This document shows, one piece after another, positions 44,580 to 53,564 of a stretch of 64,000 nucleotides of DNA. The stretch is from JAHJDR01 sp964609965 (GTDB taxonomy: Bacteria; UBA10199; JADGCS01). The translations under genes were made by a program, and so were the position numbers. The stretch lies in assembly GCA_964609965.1 (NCBI GenBank), contig CAZSTS010000009.1:1-64000 (forward strand), read 5' to 3'. How positions within the stretch are numbered: position 1 is the stretch's first letter; every line of letters begins with the position of its first letter. The notes below the pieces were generated by a model. The model had not been told where the DNA came from, made no database searches, and saw only the letters and a list, made by a program, of their open reading frames with translations.

Positions 44580-45914
44580 ATGAACTATCAAACAAAAACA
44601 TCTCAAGGCCTTAAAGGCGAAATCAGGGTTGCTTCAGATAAATCTATTTCACATCGAAGCTTAATATTAGCGGCTGTGGCCAATGGTGAGTCCAAGATCA
44701 GCAACCTTCTCTTAAGCGAAGATGTCTTGCGCACACTCACGATTATCAACCAGCTTGGTGTAGAGACATCACATACAGCTTCTAATATTACAGAAAAAGA
44801 TGAACTTATTGTTCAGGGCAAAAAAATTAGAGGATTAAGCGCACCAACAGATGTTCTGTACTGTGGTAATTCTGGCACGACAATGAGGTTGATGTTGGGG
44901 TTATTAGCAGGTCAAAGTTTTTCAGCCACACTTACAGGGGATGATTCTTTAAACAAGAGACCCATGGATCGAATCATAGAGCCTTTACAGCTCATGGGTG
45001 CGGAATTCACATTAGAGGAAAAAGAAGGCAAGCGTCATATTTCAACAGTTCCCCAAAACAAATCAGATCAAGTGTTTCTTAAAGGCATTTCATATGAGCC
45101 TCCACTAGCTTCAGCTCAGGTTAAATCAGCTATTTTACTAGCAGGCCTCTATGCTAAGGGTATTACTTCTGTTACAGAGCCACACCTGTCTCGCAACCAC
45201 ACAGAGCTCATGCTCAAGTCTATGAGAGGAAAGATTACAATTAAAGACCTCACAGCCAGCATTGATCCTCCTCAAAGGCTCAGGGCATTAAGCTTGAGTA
45301 TTCCCGGTGATATTTCGAGTGCTGCTTTTTTTATTGTAGCAGCTCTCATCACAAACAATTCAGAACTGCTTATCAAGCATGTTAGTCTCAATCATACGCG
45401 TGCGGGTATTATCGATGTTCTAAAATTTATGGGTGCCAAGATCGCTGTTGAGAACAAAGAGATTGTTCAAGGTGAAGAAGTTGGTGATTTACGAGTTTAT
45501 TCATCAAAGTTAAGAAATATTTCTATTACAGGCAGTATTATTCCCAGGCTTATTGACGAACTGCCTCTTTTGGCTTTGGCGGCAGCTACGGCTCAAGGTA
45601 AAATGATTGTATCAGGAGCCAACGAACTCAGGGTAAAAGAGACAGATAGAATTAAGGCTACGTGTTCTGAATTAAAAAAGATAGGTGTCCAAATTGAAGA
45701 AAGAGAAGATGGTTTTGTGATTCAAGGAAATCCAGAGGGGCTAAAATCTCCAGAAGGACTTTGTTTTGAAAGCTTTGGAGATCACCGGATAGCTATGATG
45801 GAATCAATAGCAGGGCTTGTTTTGGATAAGCCAGTTACGATAGATGATGTGAGCTGTGTAAACACATCATTTCCAACGTTCTTTCAATTATTAGATAAGG
45901 TAATTAATTCTTAA
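44580..45914 (+). CDS. aroA: 3-phosphoshikimate 1-carboxyvinyltransferase (EPSP synthase)
   Basis: Sixth step of the shikimate pathway. Motifs: VASDKSISHRSLIL, YCGNSGTTMRLMLGLLAG, SAQVKSAILLAGL, NELRVKETDRI and FGDHRIAMM. 444 aa. The glycine-rich NSGTTMR segment has Gly before Thr, as in typical enzymes. With pheA and tyrA it forms an aromatic amino acid cluster split by the lipoprotein gene. Confidence 0.96.
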   Translation: MNYQTKTSQGLKGEIRVASDKSISHRSLILAAVANGESKISNLLLSEDVLRTLTIINQLGVETSHTASNITEKDELIVQGKKIRGLSAPTDVLYCGNSGTTMRLMLGLLAGQSFSATLTGDDSLNKRPMDRIIEPLQLMGAEFTLEEKEGKRHISTVPQNKSDQVFLKGISYEPPLASAQVKSAILLAGLYAKGITSVTEPHLSRNHTELMLKSMRGKITIKDLTASIDPPQRLRALSLSIPGDISSAAFFIVAALITNNSELLIKHVSLNHTRAGIIDVLKFMGAKIAVENKEIVQGEEVGDLRVYSSKLRNISITGSIIPRLIDELPLLALAAATAQGKMIVSGANELRVKETDRIKATCSELKKIGVQIEEREDGFVIQGNPEGLKSPEGLCFESFGDHRIAMMESIAGLVLDKPVTIDDVSCVNTSFPTFFQLLDKVINS

Positions 45915-45926
45915 AGGAGGCGTTTT

Positions 45927-46181
45927 ATGGCAAAGAAAACATCAGGCTTTATGAAGCCAGTTCAACCAGATGCAGCTTTAGCAGAAATTGTTGGTTCAAA
46001 ACCAATTCCTAGAACAGAAGTTGTCAAAAAACTTTGGGTTTATATCAAAAAACATAAACTTCAAGATGCTAAAAATAAAAGAAACATCAATGCTGACGAT
46101 AAACTTAAACCAGTGTTTGGTGGTAAAAAACAAGTGAACATGTTTGAAATGACAAAGCTTGTTTCAAAGCATTTGAAATAA
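45927..46181 (+). CDS. SWIB/MDM2-domain protein
   Basis: 84 residues almost wholly a SWIB domain: LAEIVGSKPIPRTEVVKKLW, YIKKHKLQDAKNKRNINADDKL and KPVFGGKKQVNMFEMTKLVSKHL. Such small bacterial SWIB proteins are basic and are suspected to bind nucleoid DNA or proteins. A strong AAAGGAGG ribosome site suggests high expression. A terminator follows. Confidence 0.92.
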   Translation: MAKKTSGFMKPVQPDAALAEIVGSKPIPRTEVVKKLWVYIKKHKLQDAKNKRNINADDKLKPVFGGKKQVNMFEMTKLVSKHLK

Positions 46182-46185
46182 AGAC

Positions 46186-46217
46186 GCGCCTGCGCTCCTA
46201 GGCTCCTAAGCGCCTAT
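46186..46217. repeat. Octamer tandem repeat (4 units), GCKCCTAN
   Basis: Units gcgcctgc, gctcctag, gctcctaa, gcgcctat, 5 bp after the SWIB stop. Same family as 38446 and, inverted, 46410. Confidence 0.75.
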
Positions 46218-46239
46218 GCTAAAATCCAAGTCATTTATT

Positions 46240-46276
46240 AAAGCCCTGTGGCCATGTGTTGGTTGCGGGGCTTTTT
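46240..46276 (+). terminator. Terminator after the SWIB gene
   Basis: Stem aaagccc / gggcttt with a long loop, followed by a T run (ctttttg). Confidence 0.6.
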
Positions 46277-46335
46277 GTCGTATAACGTCGCTAAGCGTCT
46301 TATAATTAATAAAACAAGATGTCAGATGTTAAGAT

Positions 46336-46375
46336 GCTGGGTACAGGTTCGCAGGGTCATGGGTTCGCTGGATCT
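46336..46375. repeat. Octamer tandem repeat (5 units)
   Basis: Units gctgggta, caggttcg, cagggtca, tgggttcg, ctggatct. Confidence 0.55.
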
Positions 46376-46409
46376 TGAAAAGTTAATAATCGATAAATCG
46401 AATCTAGAC

Positions 46410-46441
46410 GTAGGAGCGTAGGCTCATTGGTGCATAGGCGC
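46410..46441. repeat. Octamer tandem repeat (4 units), inverted GCKCCTAN family
   Basis: Units gtaggagc, gtaggctc, attggtgc, ataggcgc end 5 bp before the stop of the minus-strand ATPase gene, that is, just downstream of that gene. Confidence 0.7.
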
Positions 46442-46445
46442 GCTT

Positions 46446-47759
46446 TCACAGCTTAAACACAGAATATATTGGTACTTGAAGAATGGTCTTATCGCCAATC
46501 TTGTGAATAGCACCTTTATCAGCGTTGAAGAGCACGCCCCGTTTAAGCTTTAAGGAATCAAGACAGGTGAGAAGGCTTGTAAAGAATTTTTTATTTGTTT
46601 TGAGGCTGGGTTTAACATCGATCGGGATGAGCTGTTGACCAGACCTAATAACAAAGCTGACTTCACTGCCATTAAATTTCTGTCTCCAAGAAATAGCTTC
46701 ACGAATCCCCCGGGATTTCAATTCACAGAGAACATGGTTTTCAAACAAGCCTTGAACAAAACCAGTTGGTGTTCTGGTGCTTGAAGTGAGTGAAGACATT
46801 AATTCATTTGTCGTTGTCGAAAAATGATTTCGAATCCCATGATCAAAGACATAGCGTTTTGGTGGCAGCCTCTTGCTGTTCTTTGTCTGTGGAGTTTTGA
46901 GGGGGGTGTTATAAATGATACTAAGGCTTTCGATAAAACGCATCATCTTTGGAATGTTTGGATAGTCTTTATGATTTGATGGCAAAACCGTTGTTGTTTT
47001 GCTGGGCTCACCTAGAGTTTGAGAAACTCTTTGAAGGCATGTCTCAAATAATCCCGCATTTTTTTCACCGCGGATCTTTTTATATTCATCTACATAATCA
47101 AAAATAAATTCATTGAGCATATCATGCCAATCATTTCCTTTGTGATAGGCTGCAACAACGCTTGGCAGGCCTCCAACATTTAAATAGGCCTCTAATACGG
47201 AAAGAGCTTTTTGGTGGAGGGTGTCATTAAATGGCTTTGCAATGTTCCACTCTAAGAGTTGGTCATGGAGGTAGTCTTCTTTGGTAGCCTTTACAAAATC
47301 CAAGAATGAATAAGGACAAACAAGGACCCTTTTAATAGAATCATTGACCTCTTTGATTCCTTGGCTAAACAATCTTGAGGTCAAAGAGGTAATCAAAACA
47401 ACAGTCTGATTTTGCCAGACTTCCCTGCTTTCAAGAAGATATTGAGTAAGTTTTTCGCTAAGATGTGCTGTGTCTATAACGAGGGCCCTGTCTTTTCCTG
47501 GCACAAATCCATATCTAAGGGCCAGAATATCTTGGAATTCATTGAAATCTGCTGAGAGATCTATTTCACGCACAAGGCTCTTGTCTGTTTCAAAATCAAT
47601 CCAGACATGAGGGCGTTCGTTAAATACCTCTTTAACCAGTGTAGTTTTGCCGACTTTTTTTACGCCTTCTACTACAATGATATCTCTGTCAATTTTCTGA
47701 GAATCTAAAATCTTTTCTAGTTTTATTTGGGAATCCCTTAGAATGTAAGTATTATTCAT
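46446..47759 (-). CDS. AAA-type ATPase with DUF4143 (first copy)
   Basis: Walker A EGVKKVGKTTLV (about 30-41), Walker B-like RALVIDTAHL, and a C-terminal DUF4143 region with WRQKFNGSEVSFVIRSGQQLIPIDVKPS, a PD-(D/E)xK-like pattern. Proteins of this class are frequent, multi-copy and poorly characterised. The Walker B end is DTAH where the homologue at 48.2 kb has DELH, so catalysis may be weakened. AGGAGAATC ribosome site. Confidence 0.85.
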   Translation of the reverse strand: MNNTYILRDSQIKLEKILDSQKIDRDIIVVEGVKKVGKTTLVKEVFNERPHVWIDFETDKSLVREIDLSADFNEFQDILALRYGFVPGKDRALVIDTAHLSEKLTQYLLESREVWQNQTVVLITSLTSRLFSQGIKEVNDSIKRVLVCPYSFLDFVKATKEDYLHDQLLEWNIAKPFNDTLHQKALSVLEAYLNVGGLPSVVAAYHKGNDWHDMLNEFIFDYVDEYKKIRGEKNAGLFETCLQRVSQTLGEPSKTTTVLPSNHKDYPNIPKMMRFIESLSIIYNTPLKTPQTKNSKRLPPKRYVFDHGIRNHFSTTTNELMSSLTSSTRTPTGFVQGLFENHVLCELKSRGIREAISWRQKFNGSEVSFVIRSGQQLIPIDVKPSLKTNKKFFTSLLTCLDSLKLKRGVLFNADKGAIHKIGDKTILQVPIYSVFKL

Positions 47760-48192
47760 GATTCTCCTAGTAAAATAGAGCGGTAAAAAGAAATAATGTC
47801 TATAAAATATACCTATATTTGAATATTAGCAAATATAAATATAGCTATAATTTAAGCGTTGAAGCGGCCGATCAAGCAGTTAGTCGCATAACGGAAAACA
47901 GAGGAGGCGAAGCGTGAAAAGGCAGTGTGTTGCCAAGCTGTGGATGTCGTATAAAAAAAATGGTAACCCGTTCTTGTTTATGGGCCAGAGGGCCATTGTC
48001 GCATAAGGACATGTGAGCGTCGTTGCCCCTGTGGACTGACTAAAACGCACTAATTTGCAATAAAGTCTTGACTAAAATGCAATATAGTGCATAATGGTCG
48101 TTGTGGGCTCAGGGCTCCATGTTTTCGCCTTGTGTCTAAAATCTTACAATCGCGGATTATGTCAACGCTTTGCTTTTGGCATAAGCTTTATT
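47760..48192. other. 433-bp gap between divergent DUF4143 genes
   Basis: Holds an 8-bp inverted repeat (tatatttg / caaatata, 47814-47837) that could be an operator for the minus-strand gene, and three same-strand copies of GTCGYATAA at 47883, 47946 and 47998; a fourth lies at 46277 beyond the other end of that gene. No coding sequence that I can support. Confidence 0.55.
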
Positions 48193-49299
48193 ATGAAAAG
48201 AACACAAAAACAGAGTATTATTAAAGACTTATCTAAGAAAATGGTTTTTCTCTCTGGCCCTCGCCAGGTGGGTAAGACATGGTTGGCTAAAGAAATCTGT
48301 AAAGAATTCAAAGAGGCAGTGTATCTTAATTACGATGATTTTGAGCAGCGTAAAATTATTCAAGCAAGGTCTTGGCTGCCATCTACTGAACTCATTGTTT
48401 TTGATGAACTTCATAAAATGTCAGAATGGAAAAACTATCTTAAAGGTCTTTATGATACAAAACCAGAAAAATTGAAAATCCTTGTGACAGGAAGCGCAAG
48501 ACTAGAAACCTATAGATTTGTAGGTGATTCACTGGCAGGGCGCTATTATCATCGAAGGCTTTTGCCTTTTTCATTGGCGGAACTAAATAATCCTAAAAAA
48601 AGCGATCAAGATAAGCTTATTGTACAGGGAGGATTTCCAGAGCCCTTTTTAGCTTCAAGTACTGATGATGCCAACCGATGGCGCATACAATATGCCCAAG
48701 GGCTTATTCGGTTTGACGTTTTAGATTTTGAAAAAATACAAGATCTTAAGTCCATGCAGCTTGTTTTAGAAATTCTAAGACGAAACGCAGGCACCCCAGT
48801 CTCCTATAAATCGATAGCAGAAGACGTCTCTGTTTCGCCACATACAATCAAAAAATATATTCAAATTCTAGAAGAACTTATGATTGTCTTTCGTGTTACT
48901 CCCTATTCAAAAAATATTGCAAGATCACTTCTTAAGGAACCCAAGATTTACTTTTTTGATACAGGAATGGTTATAGATAGCAAAGGTGCTCGTTTTGAAA
49001 ACTTTGTAGCTGTGAGTTTATTAAAAAACTTATATGAAATACAAGATAGCAAAGGAATTGTTACAGAACTTAAGTATTTAAGGACAAAAGAAGGAAAAGA
49101 AGTCGATTTTTGTGCCGTAATAGATGGCCAAATAAAATATATTCTTGAAGCAAAAGTTTCATCAAAGAAGACGCATTCAGGGCTTAAGTATTTTGTCGAA
49201 AAATATGGTCTTACAGGCATTCAGCTAGTGCAGAATATAAGCGTTGAACAAAAAATTGATAATGTTACTATTCGTGATAGTTTTGAATATTTAAGGTAA
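48193..49299 (+). CDS. AAA-type ATPase with DUF4143 (second copy)
   Basis: Walker A SGPRQVGKTWLA, Walker B ELIVFDELHKM, sensor ILVTGSARL, the SLAGRYYHRRLLPFSLAEL loop, a winged-helix segment (VSPHTIKKYIQILEEL) and a DUF4143 nuclease-like end (KEVDFCAVIDGQIKYILEAKVS). 368 aa from the ATG at 48193. Role unknown; homologues are often in defence or mobile regions. A displaced MBL-gene 3' end begins 6 bp after its stop. Confidence 0.88.
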   Translation: MKRTQKQSIIKDLSKKMVFLSGPRQVGKTWLAKEICKEFKEAVYLNYDDFEQRKIIQARSWLPSTELIVFDELHKMSEWKNYLKGLYDTKPEKLKILVTGSARLETYRFVGDSLAGRYYHRRLLPFSLAELNNPKKSDQDKLIVQGGFPEPFLASSTDDANRWRIQYAQGLIRFDVLDFEKIQDLKSMQLVLEILRRNAGTPVSYKSIAEDVSVSPHTIKKYIQILEELMIVFRVTPYSKNIARSLLKEPKIYFFDTGMVIDSKGARFENFVAVSLLKNLYEIQDSKGIVTELKYLRTKEGKEVDFCAVIDGQIKYILEAKVSSKKTHSGLKYFVEKYGLTGIQLVQNISVEQKIDNVTIRDSFEYLR

Positions 49300-49304
49300 A
49301 AACT

Positions 49305-49329
49305 ACCCATTTTTTTATTTGATCATTCC
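49305..49329 (-). repeat. Displaced MBL-gene 3' end, copy A
   Basis: 25 bp matching the MBL hydrolase 3' end at 53912 at 22 of 25 positions. Read on the minus strand it gives RNDQIKKWV; all three differences are synonymous. Left boundary of a 1644-bp block. Confidence 0.8.
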
Positions 49330-49444
49330 TGTGTTTGGGATTTAGATGTTCTTTTGCTGAAAAAATACCAGTAAATACACCCATGTATGCCTACAACAAC
49401 AAAAAATAGCTGCTTATTTAGCAACTTCTCATCTAAATTAACGA

Positions 49445-49450
49445 TATAAT
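49445..49450 (+). promoter_or_regulatory. -10 element of the zincin-like gene
   Basis: Perfect TATAAT 45 bp before the ATG at 49495. No good -35 box is seen. Confidence 0.45.
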
Positions 49451-49494
49451 ATTAGCGAAGACAGGGCATAGTATCAGGAAAATGGGAAGGGTTT

Positions 49495-50904
49495 ATGGGC
49501 ATAACAACTATTCAAAAGCCAACAGAGGCTATTGATTTATCTTATTTAGACTCTAAAGACACGAATAGTCCTTTAGAGCTTTTTTTTCAAGAGGCAGCAA
49601 AACTAGAAGGTGATCCTGATCAATTTGATCAGAGTGATTTTTACAACCCTCAATTTGATGTCATGGCCCATGACTATGGATTTTCTCAGTATCCCCAATA
49701 CACATCTTATGCTGATTTTCGTTACTTACTTGTCCAAAGTTCTGTTGAAAACTGGTTTGGTGACATTACAATCAATGGGACTTCAATGTCAGAAAAGCTG
49801 CTCAAGGATCTTACGGAGATTATCTATTTAAATTCTCGTGGTGTTGAATCTGTAGATCTCATGTTATCATCACTCAGACAGGCGTTAGACAGACAATCAT
49901 GGGATATAACAGAAACATCATTGATCATGTATTCTTTCATATGGACAACAGTGTATCGGCTTGAAAGTCTTTATAATAAATGGATCTCTGATGGTGGAGA
50001 TGATTTTCTGCCACCGAACTTTAATGATGTAATCAATTCGCTCATTGAAGACAATGATGGATTTAATATTGTTCGAGACACTCGATCTGGAGCAAATGAG
50101 GGGCTTTATCTTCTGGATAAAAATGCAATGCTAATCAGTGCCAGCTTATTTGATGGGTTGGATAATATTACAGAAACTGAATGGGATAGAAGAACCTCCG
50201 TTTTTATACATGAATTTGTACATGCCTATGAAGACTACCTGGCTGATGGTAAAAGTTTATTAATTGATGAAGAAGTGGATGCCTATTTAATACAAACTAG
50301 ATCTTTGATGCTATTGTCAGGAAGTGAGGAGGCAGAAAAAATCTGTAGAGAGTGGGACAGGAAAGAAAAAGCTCAATTAGAAAAGCTTGTCAGTTCAAAG
50401 ATTGATGCTGAACAGATATTCTTTACACAAGTGGCAGCGATTCAAGACATCTATCATCCCTCTAGGATGGATTTATATTCAACAGTCTACGACATGAGCC
50501 GACAAGACATGGAGACAGGAAAGATCAATCCTGATCAAATGAAAACATTTAAATGTGATTATGCGTTTATCCTATCACTTATGAGTTTCGTTAGTTATCT
50601 TCACAAGTATATTCTGAGAGAACGGAAAGGTCGTTCTGCTTACATTGAATATTTAGCATTTGCTGAAAAGACATTTAAAGATCAATTAGCTGGTCGGGAA
50701 TTTGATGATTTCACAGACCCTCTAGAGCTCAAGCAATGTACAGATAATTTTTTACTGCTCTGTCTCATGCGCATGGTGGCTAGGGCCAATGAAGGAAATC
50801 GGGCAGAAGCAGAACAAGAAATGCTGCAATTTCTTGCTGTTATTGAGAAATATTCAATTCCTTTTTATCAGAATGATTTTATGATCAATCATACTGGGAT
50901 CTAA
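49495..50904 (+). CDS. Putative zinc metallopeptidase (HExxH)
   Basis: 469 residues with no recognised family. Residues 236-263 read VFIHEFVHAYEDYLADGKSL then LIDEEVDA: His239, Glu240 and His243 form HExxH on a helix, and Glu259/Glu260 are well placed as a third zinc ligand, as in gluzincins. The flanking parts are helical. No signal peptide. Starts MGITTIQKPTEAIDLS, after AAGGG. Bounded on both sides by copies of the MBL-gene 3' end, so it looks like an acquired single-gene cassette. Confidence 0.72.
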   Translation: MGITTIQKPTEAIDLSYLDSKDTNSPLELFFQEAAKLEGDPDQFDQSDFYNPQFDVMAHDYGFSQYPQYTSYADFRYLLVQSSVENWFGDITINGTSMSEKLLKDLTEIIYLNSRGVESVDLMLSSLRQALDRQSWDITETSLIMYSFIWTTVYRLESLYNKWISDGGDDFLPPNFNDVINSLIEDNDGFNIVRDTRSGANEGLYLLDKNAMLISASLFDGLDNITETEWDRRTSVFIHEFVHAYEDYLADGKSLLIDEEVDAYLIQTRSLMLLSGSEEAEKICREWDRKEKAQLEKLVSSKIDAEQIFFTQVAAIQDIYHPSRMDLYSTVYDMSRQDMETGKINPDQMKTFKCDYAFILSLMSFVSYLHKYILRERKGRSAYIEYLAFAEKTFKDQLAGREFDDFTDPLELKQCTDNFLLLCLMRMVARANEGNRAEAEQEMLQFLAVIEKYSIPFYQNDFMINHTGI

Positions 50905-50948
50905 GCATCGAATTAATCACATAAAGAAAGTGTTCAGCTTAGCCTTTC

Positions 50949-50973
50949 ACCCATTTCTTTATCTGATCGTTCC
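50949..50973 (-). repeat. Displaced MBL-gene 3' end, copy B
   Basis: Identical over 25 bp to the MBL hydrolase 3' end at 53912. The minus-strand reading is IYIWNDQIKKWVKG then stop; the true gene ends IVIRNDQIKKWVKT. Confidence 0.88.
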
Positions 50974-50982
50974 AGATATAAA

Positions 50983-52452
50983 TTAGGAAACTTCACTTCT
51001 TTTAATTGATTGAGCCTTTGTGTCTATCATGGCAAGTGCTCCTGTGAGGCAATGTGTATTGCCCATAAGCTTAGATGTTGTGTTCTCAGAAAATCTTACT
51101 TCAAAACCGTTGGCTTCTAAAATATGCCTGATTTCCTTTTCTACATCCTCTTGTCCAAAGCTAGGCATAATCAGCGTGGTGCCCGAGGGTTTTTTTAGGC
51201 TAATACTGTTTGTAAAAGCCTGACATTCCATGGCCATGTCCCAGGAGGTAGGTATTTCAATCACGTTAAAACCAGCCTCTTCGAGTATGGCTTTGTTTTG
51301 TTCAAGGGTTCTAATGTAATCATTTTCTTCGGCAGTGAGTGATGGATGTTCGTTTTGATAAATAATGCGTGGTAGTATCACTGTGTTAGGCCTTGGAAAC
51401 AGAGCCATCTGGTCTATATGAAAAGCACAAGAGCTGGCACCATCAATTGCAGGGGTGTTTTCTAGAACAAGGAGTTTACACTTGCCAAAAGCTTTTTCAT
51501 AAAGAGTTTGTATCATCTCGTCTGAGATGTCATAATCATAATTTTCTTTATATTGCTTTTTCGTGTCATCAATATCATCTTTGCCAACAATAAGTAAGTT
51601 TTTACCTTTAAGTTTTGTCTTGGTCACATTCCCCCCTTGGAGCACAAAGGGAACGTCTTGCTTATTGACTGGGATATCTTGCATGGGGAGATATACAGCT
51701 CGCTCTCTTTCTGCAAAACCACCATAAGCCCAGCCGCTTATGAACAGACTATTTTTTCCACCTGTTGGTTCACCAAAGTCTTGTGCCCATTTTTCTGTGA
51801 TCACAGGCTCTTCAATAATATGCAAACGGTCTCTATGTATGCTCTCAATATATTCTTCAATGAGGACATCAATATTGCCAACAGTTGAAGCGCGAGTTAA
51901 GAAAACTTCGGCTTTTGGATCTGAGTCAAGTATGTGTGCGCTGATTCTAAATTGCTCGATAGCAATAGAGTCAGCATCACGGCCCTCTGAGAATTGTAAA
52001 AAGAACTTATTGTATTTGTATTCGGGGATAAATCTTGGTTTTTTGTCTTGGGCTTCTGCAAGGTAGGCGACTAGAGACTCTGGCATGTCTTGATTTTTAG
52101 CTTTATTTGTTGGGTCAGGATTTTTTTCGATTGCATTTTGTTTGGAGCATGATTTTTTTTGTTGGGCCTCATCGTTGTCTGTATTGGGTATGGGTATGGT
52201 TCTGCGAAATCGAAAACCGTGTTTGTGAAAAAAGGCTGTCATGGCCTCAAACTGATTGGCAGTGAGTTTGTTTGTTGTAGCTAAAAGATTATCAATCCTT
52301 GAGTTCCTATTGGCATCGACTTCCTTGATTTCGACTTTTTGATTATTGTTAACATCAAAGGCCTTGATCACATCTTTGATTTTTGTGTCTAAGCCCGAAG
52401 TATCAATAGCTTCAAACGTGATAGGTTCTATTGGTTTACGTGTTAATCCCAT
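50983..52452 (-). CDS. EF-hand-tagged guanidino-group-modifying enzyme (agmatine/peptidylarginine deiminase-like)
   Basis: 489 residues. C-terminal two thirds match the deiminase pattern: W222-AQ-Asp225 (family WxRD), LQGGN at 271-275 (family EGG), His345-Ile-Asp347 and the nucleophile Cys468 in GNTHCLTGAL. Asp, His, Asp and Cys are kept; Arg and Glu of the usual motifs are Gln here. The N-terminus has a canonical EF-hand loop (Asp33, Asn35, Asn37, Glu41, Glu44) and a second partial loop from Asp46. No signal peptide. AAGGAAT ribosome site. Substrate unknown. Follows the gene at 52479 by 26 bp. Confidence 0.8.
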   Translation of the reverse strand: MGLTRKPIEPITFEAIDTSGLDTKIKDVIKAFDVNNNQKVEIKEVDANRNSRIDNLLATTNKLTANQFEAMTAFFHKHGFRFRRTIPIPNTDNDEAQQKKSCSKQNAIEKNPDPTNKAKNQDMPESLVAYLAEAQDKKPRFIPEYKYNKFFLQFSEGRDADSIAIEQFRISAHILDSDPKAEVFLTRASTVGNIDVLIEEYIESIHRDRLHIIEEPVITEKWAQDFGEPTGGKNSLFISGWAYGGFAERERAVYLPMQDIPVNKQDVPFVLQGGNVTKTKLKGKNLLIVGKDDIDDTKKQYKENYDYDISDEMIQTLYEKAFGKCKLLVLENTPAIDGASSCAFHIDQMALFPRPNTVILPRIIYQNEHPSLTAEENDYIRTLEQNKAILEEAGFNVIEIPTSWDMAMECQAFTNSISLKKPSGTTLIMPSFGQEDVEKEIRHILEANGFEVRFSENTTSKLMGNTHCLTGALAMIDTKAQSIKRSEVS

Positions 52453-52478
52453 GGGGTTATTCCTTTTTGAGTTAACAC

Positions 52479-53564
52479 CTAAAACCAGGCATCAATCATT
52501 TCTTGTAAAGATGAATCAGCAAACAGTTCTGGTTGTAGGTTGTGGTCTCCTGGCTTAGACGACACCCATTGGCCATTATCTGTTGGATAAGCAAACAATG
52601 AGCGCGCGGATATATTTTGATAAGGATAGCCATTCTCAGAATATTGAATTTCAAGAAGGACGCCATCAATAACGCGAACATTTGCAATTTTTGTATAAGG
52701 GCTCATGTCTTCTGGAAAACTAAATGTATCACTTTTTGTAGAGTCGCCTGCAAAATATGAGATTTCATATTGATCTTCATTTTGTGCTAGAGATAACTGG
52801 TTGCTAGCAATGCCGCTTTTGGCGTCTTCGTATCTTTTGCCTGTTAAGGCTACTAGGCCTCGGTCTGTGTTCGGTATAATAGTAAGCCCTGGGACAATTA
52901 AGACATCTCTGCCATTATAGACTTCTTTGAATTCTCCGGTGAGATTCTTGGGATCAATTGTAATTATGAGTTTTGAACCAATGTTTGTATTAAGTGTGAG
53001 TGTGGGAAGCTGGTTGTGATCAACACCTTCTTCGCAGGATTCAAAGTGCACAGCTTCTGATCCTGTATAACCTGTTGGTGTGGCGAAAAGCTGCACTGCT
53101 CCACCAAACTCGTTTGAGAAAAGAGACGTATTGACAACAATTCCATTGTCTTCTTCTATCCCTAGGCGAAAGCCCAAGTCTGTAAAAAGTTTTGGTAGCT
53201 GAAAGGGAAGAGGTGGCCTGAGAAGAAGATCGTTATTGCCTAGATTTGTTAGATTGTTAGTAATGAATCCGTCATATGAATGAGGAAAGTGCTTTTTAAA
53301 ATAATCAGCGACATTGCCTAGTTCTCGTTTGGTGATTTGATGAGAGGTATCTAGTTTTTCATTAAGAGCCCTAAGGTCTTCTTCATCAACAGTGTATTCT
53401 GAACCGCTGGGATTGATGAGTCTGTTGGCTTCTTCAAAAGATTCAATTTTCCTGTCGTCAAGAATATCAGAGCCTTCTAAATTAGATAATTTATCTAAGG
53501 TTTTGCTAATGTTAATATCTCTAACGATTTTATCTGCTACTGTAATTGATACGAAGGCACCCAT
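52479..53564 (-). CDS. Hypothetical protein with N-terminal region like that of the deiminase
   Basis: 361 residues, AAGGAG ribosome site. The first 110 residues resemble in layout the N-terminus of the following gene: acidic DILDDRKIESFEEANRLINP, then QITKRELGNVADYFKKHFPHS, comparable with NKLTANQFEAMTAFFHKHGF. The rest is beta-rich (RLGIEEDNGIVVNTSLFSNE, DVLIVPGLTIIPNTDRGLVA) with no motif that I know. Likely cotranscribed with the deiminase-like gene and carried in the same block. Confidence 0.65.
   Translation of the reverse strand: MGAFVSITVADKIVRDINISKTLDKLSNLEGSDILDDRKIESFEEANRLINPSGSEYTVDEEDLRALNEKLDTSHQITKRELGNVADYFKKHFPHSYDGFITNNLTNLGNNDLLLRPPLPFQLPKLFTDLGFRLGIEEDNGIVVNTSLFSNEFGGAVQLFATPTGYTGSEAVHFESCEEGVDHNQLPTLTLNTNIGSKLIITIDPKNLTGEFKEVYNGRDVLIVPGLTIIPNTDRGLVALTGKRYEDAKSGIASNQLSLAQNEDQYEISYFAGDSTKSDTFSFPEDMSPYTKIANVRVIDGVLLEIQYSENGYPYQNISARSLFAYPTDNGQWVSSKPGDHNLQPELFADSSLQEMIDAWF

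Noticed and set aside
49343..49435. Imperfect inverted repeat upstream of the zincin-like gene
   Set aside because: Arms match only in scattered blocks (tagatg and ttgct), so it is not convincing as an element.
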